From Kitasatospora humi (GTDB lineage: Bacteria; Actinomycetota; Actinomycetes; Streptomycetales; Streptomycetaceae), in the NCBI RefSeq assembly GCF_020907985.1, contig NZ_JAJJPA010000004.1:219358-283357 (forward strand): a DNA stretch of 64,000 nucleotides. The letters run 5' to 3'. The notes below the pieces were generated by a model that did no database searches, was not told the origin of the DNA, and saw nothing but the letters and a program-made list of their open reading frames with translations. Position numbers and translations under genes: made by a program. Below are positions 58,832-64,000 of this stretch, in pieces; the stretch's first letter is position 1, and each line of letters begins with the position of its first letter.

Positions 58832-59272
58832 TCACTTCTGCTGGAGATGCGCTGCGTTGGCGCTATCGGCATTGCTGTAGTTCTGCGCGTTGGCGTGCAG
58901 GTTCTGTGAAATGGTGTCCAGTCGGGCGGCCAAGGCCTGGGACTGCTGCTCCCAGATGGTCCAGGCTGTGCTCAAGGCGGCGCTGCTGTCCCAGCCCTGC
59001 ATGGCACCGACGGCAGTACCGACGTTGCTCCACGGCTTGTCGCATTCGCTGCGCACCATGCCTCGGAGTACGGAGGCATTTTGACTGGCCGTCTCCAGCA
59101 CGCTGGGATTCACCGACAAGCTCTGGCCGCCGCTCTGGGCCGGCGTCCCGATGGTGACGGGACCTTCCGCGGCAGCGAGGTCAGGAAACTGCTTCTTCGC
59201 CTGGTCAGTGAGGTTACCTGAGCTGTCGAACAGCCAGGGATTGATCCGGCGTTCGAAGTCAAGGTCAGCCAT
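58832..59272 (-). CDS. WXG100-like small protein ending in a YxxxD motif
   Basis: The ATG at 59272 gives 146 residues: a short head ('RRINPWLFDSSGNLTDQAKKQFPDL') and a helical hairpin 'LETASQNASVLRGMVRSECDKPWSNVGTAVGAMQGWDSSAALSTAWTIWEQQSQALAARLDTISQNLHANAQNY'. The turn is GWDSS rather than W-x-G. The C-terminal 'QNYSNADSANAAHLQQK' contains YSNAD, fitting YxxxD/E. It is the first gene of the minus-strand operon, with nine bases between its stop and the next ATG. The small size and motif suggest it forms a heterodimer with the WXG head of the next protein and guides it to the secretion machine. Confidence 0.7.
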   Translation of the reverse strand: MADLDFERRINPWLFDSSGNLTDQAKKQFPDLAAAEGPVTIGTPAQSGGQSLSVNPSVLETASQNASVLRGMVRSECDKPWSNVGTAVGAMQGWDSSAALSTAWTIWEQQSQALAARLDTISQNLHANAQNYSNADSANAAHLQQK

Positions 59273-59392
59273 CGATGAGCCCCCCAGTACGGTCCCAGTC
59301 GTGCGCTTTAGCAGCAAGTAGCGACAAGTGTACTAACAGTACGCCAATAGGCTGATGCGCTCTACCGTCTTGCCCGTGCAAGGAGACTGCCC

Positions 59393-59575
59393 GTGACGTG
59401 CGCACCGCTGCCCCCCGTGATCTCGTGGGTGCGAGAAGGGCGCTCGGTAGTGGTCCGAGGCTGCCGAACAGCCCGGTGGCGGATGACAGCACCACGGGAC
59501 GGTGGGCGTTCGGCCTGTCAGGGTCGAGTGGGCGCCCCGAAAAGGGGAGGAGCATGGCACTCCCAGCGGTGTTGA
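59393..59575 (+). CDS. Small ORF with good ribosome binding site (60 residues), uncertain
   Basis: GTG at 59393 follows AAGGAGACTGCCC. The product starts VTCAPLPPVISWVREGRSVV and is Arg-rich with four Cys. It overlaps the start of the next small ORF by 22 bases, which would allow coupling. No homology is recognised; the evidence is translation signals and composition only. The remainder of the 59273-59702 gap is the divergent control region of the WXG operon. Confidence 0.35.
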   Translation: MTCAPLPPVISWVREGRSVVVRGCRTARWRMTAPRDGGRSACQGRVGAPKRGGAWHSQRC

Positions 59576-59685
59576 CCGGTAGGCCGGGCGAACTGGAACG
59601 CGGCGGCGGCGTGTCGTTGGTGTTCGATCCGTCGTTATGCCATCGGGGCGGGCTGTCGCTGGTGGAGTCCGGCGCCCGCTGCTGA
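59554..59685 (+). CDS. Small ORF with strong ribosome binding site (43 residues)
   Basis: ATG at 59554 is preceded by AAAAGGGGAGGAGC, one of the best Shine-Dalgarno sequences in the window. The product is MALPAVLTGRPGELERGGG followed by VSLVFDPSLCHRGGLSLVE and SGARC. It lies 17 bases before the DUF6083 gene and reads as a coupled leader gene. The function is unknown. Two Cys could bind metal together with the His, but that is speculation. Confidence 0.45.
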   Translation: MALPAVLTGRPGELERGGGVSLVFDPSLCHRGGLSLVESGARC

Positions 59686-59702
59686 GGGCTGAGGGCGGTG
59701 TG

Positions 59703-60329
59703 ATGGCAAGGCAGGCGCAGTGCGAGAGGTGCGGGAGCGAGGCGGCGGGCCGCTGGTGTGAGGTCTGCGCCGAGCTGACGGGGTGCCAGTGGTGCGGGCG
59801 GAACGGGGGCGGTTGGCACCGGGGGGCGCGGGCAGTGCTGTGCGGGTACTGCGTGCTGCTCGTGCCGGCGTCGGAGTGCGGTGCCCGGGAGCCGGTGTTG
59901 ATCGGGGAGGTGATCCGGGCGGTGGGGAGCTACTTGACCGAACGGGGCCAGGTCATGGCCGAGGCCGCCGCCGCGGATCGCGAGCCGACCGGCCGCTGCC
60001 GCTACTGCCAGCGCGAGGCGGCCTGGCATCCGACGGTCCGGGGCCGCTGGATCCTGCTCGACCTGGACGACCATCCGGCGCACTGCGTTCCGAACGGCCG
60101 TCGCTGGCAGGTGGATCCGCGCGGCACCGTCGCCACCGCCGCCGGGGGCGCCGCCGGCCGGATGTGCCGGATCGCCCACTGGGACGTCTGCCCGGGGCTG
60201 CCCGCTCCGAGGGACGTGTACCTGGAGTCGGTGCGGCACCGACTGATCACCGGTCAGAGCCGGAACAGGCCGCCGATGGACGGAAGGATCTTCCGGACGT
60301 CCGCATCGCCGTGTTCGGACTCGAAGTAG
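59703..60329 (+). CDS. DUF6083-domain protein with zinc-ribbon motifs
   Basis: The 208-residue protein starts with two Cys knuckles ('CERCGSEAAGRWCEVCAELTGCQWCGRNGGGW', then 'CGYC'). A DUF6083-type domain follows: 'CRYCQREAAWHPTVRGRWILLDLDDHPAHCVPNGRRWQVDPRGTVATAAG', then 'MCRIAHWDVCPGL'. This conserved 'HPTxxGRWxLL...P...VPxxxRW' pattern with the final C..H.D.CP is the basis of the call. Such proteins are small, actinobacterial and uncharacterised; the number of Cys suggests two or three Zn2+ sites. The last 25 codons overlap the end of the convergent gene by 76 bases. Confidence 0.7.
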   Translation: MARQAQCERCGSEAAGRWCEVCAELTGCQWCGRNGGGWHRGARAVLCGYCVLLVPASECGAREPVLIGEVIRAVGSYLTERGQVMAEAAAADREPTGRCRYCQREAAWHPTVRGRWILLDLDDHPAHCVPNGRRWQVDPRGTVATAAGGAAGRMCRIAHWDVCPGLPAPRDVYLESVRHRLITGQSRNRPPMDGRIFRTSASPCSDSK

Positions 60330-60877
60330 GCGACCGCCGAGAGCACCAGCAACCGGTTGATCCGCGGATCGTGGACGCGCACGTCGTAGCGGGAGTGGAC
60401 GCCGGCGCGCCGGGTCAGTTCGAACCCCTCCGAGGTGCTGCCCCGGTAGCGCAGGCTGTGCGGCAGCACCACATCCGTGAGGACGTTGTCCATGACGTTG
60501 CCCAGTACGGCCGCGTGTCGTGCGCGGCTCCCCAGGCCTGTGGGCCGGCCCTGCAGTGCTTCCAGTCCGTCCTGGGCGAAGGTCCACTCCTCGTCCGTCG
60601 ACAAGCCCCCGCCGCGCAGTTCCCACTGCTTGCTGCGCAGGCGGACGCGACCGAGCCGGCGGCCGTCGACGGCGAGCGCGATGCTGTTGGCGACATGGCC
60701 GAGGAGCTCGTCGAGTCGCGGGCCGCCGTACACCTGGTACGGCTTCAGGGAGTCGGGTGCTTCCGGCTTGCGGAGCCGGGCTATCGGGGTGTCCTTGCCG
60801 GTCCGGTGGATCAGCCAGGTGGTTTCCCGATGGCGGTAGGCGAAGCTGACGCTGAACTCGTTGAGCGTGTGGATCAC
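60254..60877 (-). CDS. Hypothetical protein
   Basis: The GTG at 60877 gives 207 residues: 'IHTLNEFSVSFAYRHRETTWLIHRTGKDTPIARLRKP', 'LLGHVANSIALAVDGRRLGRVRLR', 'GRPTGLGSRARHAAVLGNVMDNVLTDVVLPHSLRYRGSTSEGFELTRRAGV' and 'YDVRVHDPRINRLLVLSAVAYFESEHG'. Alternating beta strands and a final hydrophobic helix recall LURP-one/Tubby-like or scramblase-like proteins, but the likeness is not strong enough to name it. It has no signal peptide. The 3' end overlaps the DUF6083 gene by 76 bases. An earlier start up to 61054 is possible but poor in coding character. Confidence 0.5.
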   Translation of the reverse strand: MIHTLNEFSVSFAYRHRETTWLIHRTGKDTPIARLRKPEAPDSLKPYQVYGGPRLDELLGHVANSIALAVDGRRLGRVRLRSKQWELRGGGLSTDEEWTFAQDGLEALQGRPTGLGSRARHAAVLGNVMDNVLTDVVLPHSLRYRGSTSEGFELTRRAGVHSRYDVRVHDPRINRLLVLSAVAYFESEHGDADVRKILPSIGGLFRL

Positions 60878-61097
60878 TGGTGCTGACGGCCCCTCTGGCT
60901 GCTCGTGTCCGGGGCGGCCATCATCGCGCAGGAAGCGCGGAGCCACCCAGGGGAGGGCGGCAGTCGGCGCGGATCGCGGTGAGAACCGAATGTTCTTCCG
61001 GCATCGCGCACCACCCCGGAGTGTGCACGAACTGTTCGCGCCCCCATCACCCACCTGGCGGCTGCGGGTGGCCGGTCCGTCGCGGCATCGTCGAGGT

Positions 61098-62600
61098 ATG
61101 GCGATTGACGCGAAGTCAGCACAGGACGACCCGGGCCTCGGTGGGACCGAGGGGCTGGGGCGAGTGGCCGCTGCCGCCTTCGCGGGGACGGCGATCGAGT
61201 ACTACGACTTCTTCCTGTACGGGATGGCTGCGGCCCTGGTCTTCGGGCGGGAGTACTTCCCGGCGCTGGGTCCGGTCAATGCGCTGCTCGCCGCCTTCTC
61301 GGTCTACGCGGTGGCGTTCGTGGCCCGGCCGGTCGGCGCGGTGGTCTTCGGGCACTTCGGGGATCGCCTGGGGCGCAAGGCCGTTCTGGTGGTGTCGCTG
61401 CTGCTGATGGGGCTGTCGACGACGGCGGTCGGCCTGCTGCCGGGATACGGGCGGTGGGGCGTCTGGGCGCCGCTGGCGCTGGTGGTGCTGAGGTTCTGCC
61501 AGGGGTTGGGGCTGGGCGGCGAGTGGGGCGGGGCGGCCCTGCTGGTCGTGGAGCACGCCCCGCCCGATCGGCGCGGGCGGTATGCGGGGTATCTGCAACT
61601 GGGCCCGTGTGCCGGCTCGACGTTCGCCACGGCCGTCTTCCTGGCCGTCTCCCTCGGCCTGCCGGCCCGGGAGTTCGCGAGTTGGGGGTGGCGGCTGCCG
61701 TTCCTCGGGTCGCTGCTGCTGGTGGGGGTGGGGCTGTTCGTCCGGCTGCGGATCGCCGAGACTCCGGTCTTCGCCGCCGAGCGGGCTGCCGCCGCCGGGC
61801 GGGCTGCCGCCGCCGGGCGGGCTGCCGCCGCCGGGCGGGCTGCCGCCGCCGGGCGGGCTTCGGCGGCCGGGCAGGGTGCTGCGGTCGCCGGTGAGTCCGG
61901 GGCGTCGGGCGGTGGTGGGCGGCCGCTGCCGGTGTCGGCGGTGCTCCGCGAGCACTGGCGCACCGTGCTGCTGGGCAGTGGCGCGCTCTGCTTCGGCTAC
62001 GCGCTCTACTACCTGGGCAGCACCTACGCCCTGGCCTACACCACCAATCAACTGGGGGTGCCCCAGACGTTGATGCTGGCCCTGCAGTTGCTGGCCGCAC
62101 CGGCGGGCGCGCTGGCGGTCTGGTACAGCGCGGGGGCCTCGGACCGCTGGGGGCGCCGACGAACCGTGCTGCTCGGGACGGCGCTGGCCGCCTGCTGGTC
62201 GCTGCTGCTCTTCCCGATCCTGGAGACCCTGCGGCCGGAGCTGATGCTGCTGGCGCTGGTCGGCACGGGGCTGTTGCAGGGGGTGCTGCTGGGGCCGGTG
62301 GCGGCGTATCTGCCCGAGCTGTTTCCCACCAGGGTCCGTTACACGGGGGCTGCGCTCACCTACAACCTCGGCGGCGTGGTCGGCGGTGGGACGGCGCCGC
62401 TGCTGGCGACCAGGATGACGGCGGCCTACGGGACGGCGGCGCCGGTGGGCTGGTACCTGGCGGGGCTCGGCGTGGTGGCGGTGCTCTGCCTGCTGGCCCT
62501 GCCGGATCGGAGCGGGTGCGATCTGACGGTCGAGCACGGGTTGGCCGACGGCGGCCCGGCCGGTCGGGCCGCCGTGGCGAGCGGAGGTGCGGCGATGTGA
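61098..62600 (+). CDS. MFS transporter, metabolite:H+ symporter (MHS/ProP) type
   Basis: There are twelve membrane segments in 500 residues. The MHS signatures are 'FAGTAIEYYDFFLYGMAAALVFG', 'ARPVGAVVFGHFGDRLGRKAVLVVSL' (GHFGDRxGRK) and 'RFCQGLGLGGEWGGAALLVVEHAPPDRRG'. These are shared with proline/betaine (ProP), shikimate and alpha-ketoglutarate symporters. The cytoplasmic loop between segments 6 and 7 is lengthened by tandem RAAAAG hexapeptides encoded by an 18-bp repeat. The ATG at 61098 follows TCGAGGT. Substrate is unknown; uptake of an organic acid or osmolyte is usual for the family. The stop codon is part of a ~56-bp repeat. Confidence 0.87.
   Translation: MAIDAKSAQDDPGLGGTEGLGRVAAAAFAGTAIEYYDFFLYGMAAALVFGREYFPALGPVNALLAAFSVYAVAFVARPVGAVVFGHFGDRLGRKAVLVVSLLLMGLSTTAVGLLPGYGRWGVWAPLALVVLRFCQGLGLGGEWGGAALLVVEHAPPDRRGRYAGYLQLGPCAGSTFATAVFLAVSLGLPAREFASWGWRLPFLGSLLLVGVGLFVRLRIAETPVFAAERAAAAGRAAAAGRAAAAGRAAAAGRASAAGQGAAVAGESGASGGGGRPLPVSAVLREHWRTVLLGSGALCFGYALYYLGSTYALAYTTNQLGVPQTLMLALQLLAAPAGALAVWYSAGASDRWGRRRTVLLGTALAACWSLLLFPILETLRPELMLLALVGTGLLQGVLLGPVAAYLPELFPTRVRYTGAALTYNLGGVVGGGTAPLLATRMTAAYGTAAPVGWYLAGLGVVAVLCLLALPDRSGCDLTVEHGLADGGPAGRAAVASGGAAM
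61781..61870 (+). repeat. In-frame tandem repeat, five units of 18 bp
   Basis: GCGGGCTGCCGCCGCCGG recurs at 61781, 61799, 61817, 61835 and (altered) 61853. Each unit adds RAAAAG to the central loop of the transporter. The 18-bp period keeps the frame regardless of copy number. Confidence 0.92.
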
Positions 62601-62756
62601 CGCCGGTGGCGCGGTGCGGGCCGGCGGGGCGGGTGCGGGCGAGGGGTGCGGCGACGTGACGGTGGCGACGCGGTGCGGGCCTGGGGGCGAGCAGGGCGTC
62701 GGCGATGTGACGCCGGCGGCGCGGTGCGGGCTTGCGAGGCGGGTGTCGCCGAGGGG
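62587..62756. repeat. Tandem repeat, three diverged units of 53-59 bp, first unit includes the transporter stop
   Basis: Units share GGCGA(T/C)GTGACG and GCGGTGCGGGC and begin near 62587, 62645 and 62698. The first contains the ATG-TGA that ends the MHS transporter. The sequence 62757-62928 that follows has no supported gene. Confidence 0.7.
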
Positions 62757-62928
62757 CATCGCCGTGGGCCCGCCCAGCGCATTGCCGCTGGCCCGCGCCC
62801 TGCGGCCTCCTCCAGCGCGCTCCGGTGCGCCGGGCGCCCGCCAGGAGCGAGGGCGTGCGCCCGTCGCCGGACGCCGATTTCCCAATCCCCCCGATGACCA
62901 TGTAATGTCTTCCTCGTTCGACCGGTTC

Positions 62929-63004
62929 GCCCCTATAGCTCAGTCGGTAGAGCGTCTCCATGGTAAGGAGAAGGTCTGCGGTTCGATTCCGCATGGGGGC
63001 TCCA
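62929..63004 (+). tRNA. tRNA-Thr (anticodon GGT)
   Basis: The acceptor GCCCCTA pairs with TGGGGGC. The D arm is GCTC/GAGC. The anticodon stem TCTCC/GGAGA carries loop ATGGTAA (anticodon GGT). The T arm TGCGG/CCGCA carries TTCGATT. CCA is encoded (63002-63004). A strong terminator begins four bases later. Confidence 0.95.
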
Positions 63005-63008
63005 TCGG

Positions 63009-63041
63009 AAAAGGTCCCCGCCAATCTGGCGGGGACCTTTT
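63009..63041 (+). terminator. Intrinsic terminator of tRNA-Thr
   Basis: AAAAGGTCCCCGCC (63009-63022), loop AATCT, GGCGGGGACCTTTT (63028-63041): a 14-bp perfect stem ending in a T-run. Confidence 0.95.
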
Positions 63042-63188
63042 CGTTATTCTCCTGGCACGGTTCGAAGTCGCCGGTCTCTAGCGGCACGAGTCCGTTTGCG
63101 CTGTGATGGTGCGTCAACAGTGCTGTGGCGTACGGGCGGTACGCGTGATGCGTGGGGTCTCTCCGCGCAGGGTACGGGGGAGGGCCCC

Positions 63189-63857
63189 TTGGGCGTGCGG
63201 CTCGTCGTGGTCGACGATCACAGACTGCTGGCCGAGGCGTTGGCAGCAGCGCTCCAGGTGCGCGGGCACCGGGTGCTGGCGGTCGGCAGTCCGGCGTCGG
63301 CCGGGCCGGAGCTGGTGGCGCAGCGCCGCCCGGAGGTCTGCCTGCTCGGGGTCGCGCGACCGGGGGACTCCGGGGCGTTCGGGCCGGTGCGGCGGCTGCG
63401 GCAGGAGCGGCCCGAGGTGGCCGTGGTGGTACTCGGTCCGGTGGACGACCTGCGGGGAGTGGCCAACGCGTTCGCGGCCGGCGCGGCCGGCTACGTCCGC
63501 AGTGACGAGCGGATCGAGGTGGTGGACCGTTCGATCACCCGGGCGCGGGCCGGGGAGGCGGCCGTGGCCGTCGAGGTGCTCCAGGCGGCGTTCGAGCGGC
63601 TGCTGCACCCCGTGCGGGAACCGGACGACGAGGCGCTGCGGCTGCTCGGCGCGCTGACCCGCCGTGAGATCCAGGTGCTGGCCAGGATCACCGAGGGCCA
63701 GGACACCCAGGAGATCGCGCTCGGCATGGGTATCGCGCCCAGTACCGCGCGAACCCATGTGCAGCGGGTGCTGATGAAGCTGGGTGCCCGCACCCGCCTC
63801 GAGGCGGCCGCGGTGGCCGACCGGACCGGCTTGCTCGCCCGGCTGGCCCGCGAGTAG
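63189..63857 (+). CDS. LuxR-type regulator with a receiver domain lacking the phospho-acceptor Asp
   Basis: From a TTG at 63189 (GGGGGAGGG upstream; a GTG two codons later is the alternative) the protein has 222 residues. The receiver starts 'VRLVVVDDHRLLAEALAAALQVRGHRVL', keeping the acidic pair VVDDH. The strand that should end in the phosphorylated Asp reads PEVCLLGVARPG, with Gly at that place. The C-terminal GerE-type HTH is intact: 'LTRREIQVLARITEGQDTQEIALGMGIAPSTARTHVQRVLMKLGARTRLEAA'. It therefore probably works without phosphorylation, by ligand or level. No histidine kinase is next to it. Targets unknown. Confidence 0.82.
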   Translation: MGVRLVVVDDHRLLAEALAAALQVRGHRVLAVGSPASAGPELVAQRRPEVCLLGVARPGDSGAFGPVRRLRQERPEVAVVVLGPVDDLRGVANAFAAGAAGYVRSDERIEVVDRSITRARAGEAAVAVEVLQAAFERLLHPVREPDDEALRLLGALTRREIQVLARITEGQDTQEIALGMGIAPSTARTHVQRVLMKLGARTRLEAAAVADRTGLLARLARE

Positions 63858-64000
63858 CCGCAGGGACCACAGTTCCCCACCGCCTTCCGGGCGCCGGCCC
63901 CGCTCCGCCCCGCCGCGCCCTCCTCCTCCGCCCCCGCGCGACGCCCACCCTGGGCATCGCCTCGGACGCCGGGCTCGCGCTCGGGCTCCTCATCGAGGTG
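63858..64000. other. End of window, no gene assigned
   Basis: The last 143 bases are GC-rich. From about 63942 the plus strand reads 'TPTLGIASDAGLALGLLIEV', which looks protein-like. No start codon in that frame is visible, and the sequence ends before it can be judged. Confidence 0.3.

Overview
The window is about 73% GC, uses GTG, TTG and probably CTG starts, and carries gene orders typical of Streptomycetaceae. Examples are the galU, glp/moeA, moaC, mogA, rimJ, sepX run; the rsmI, zinc-ribbon, tatD, rsmA, ispE, ABC-F run; and a SEDS/PBP pair. It is best read as chromosomal DNA of Streptomyces, Kitasatospora or a close relative. Genus and species cannot be decided from the sequence alone.

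Region by region. (1) 1-4.5 kb is a worn accessory stretch: the edge of a flavin reductase, a transposase remnant, a SnoaL-like protein, an Imm-5-like immunity protein, a truncated aminoglycoside phosphotransferase, two decayed small genes, a peptidase E and a MerR regulator. (2) 4.7-20.4 kb is core: FmdB, an MFS exporter, a K+/H+ antiporter and a penicillin-acylase-family enzyme. These are followed by 5-FTHF cyclo-ligase, a degenerate GGDEF protein, galU, the molybdopterin/gephyrin genes, a GNAT, the SepX/GlpR divisome protein, tRNA-Ala(CGC) and an SDR. (3) 20.4-27.5 kb holds an MpaB-type oxygenase, a propeller lipoprotein, a phosphotransferase and a two-gene ABC transporter with Streptomyces-type palindromes inserted in frame. 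(4) 27.5-39.1 kb is cell envelope: SEDS/PBP pair, amino-acid permease, a GT87-like membrane protein, a Tat-type lipoprotein, a second PBP and a protein O-mannosyltransferase. (5) 39.2-48.1 kb is housekeeping (rsmI, Zn-ribbon, tatD, rsmA, ispE, ABC-F, FUSC).

(6) 48.3-59.3 kb is the main accessory region. It is a lower-GC island of type VII secretion (T7SS)-associated genes in two oppositely oriented operons separated by an intact 1.19-kb IS630-family element. The plus-strand side has a helical secreted-protein candidate with a YxxxD motif, a WXG/PPE-like protein with a Pro/Gly-rich tail, and two tandem mycosins. The second mycosin has lost its catalytic Asp and His (Gly67, Glu101) and its oxyanion Asn. 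The minus-strand side has a small WXG100-like protein ending in YxxxD, a 750-residue WXG-headed protein (DUF6571-like) and a membrane-anchored partner. No secretion ATPase or membrane pore component is visible here. (7) 59.4-64 kb holds small ORFs, a DUF6083 protein, an MHS-type transporter, tRNA-Thr(GGT) with a strong terminator, and a LuxR-type regulator with a receiver lacking its Asp.

A pattern running across the window is short tandem-repeat arrays (units of about 20, 21, 25, 32, 33 and 56 bp, all different in sequence) in intergenic gaps. Four of them have a first unit that overlaps a gene's stop codon. Strong stem-loop terminators close most operons and are listed individually.
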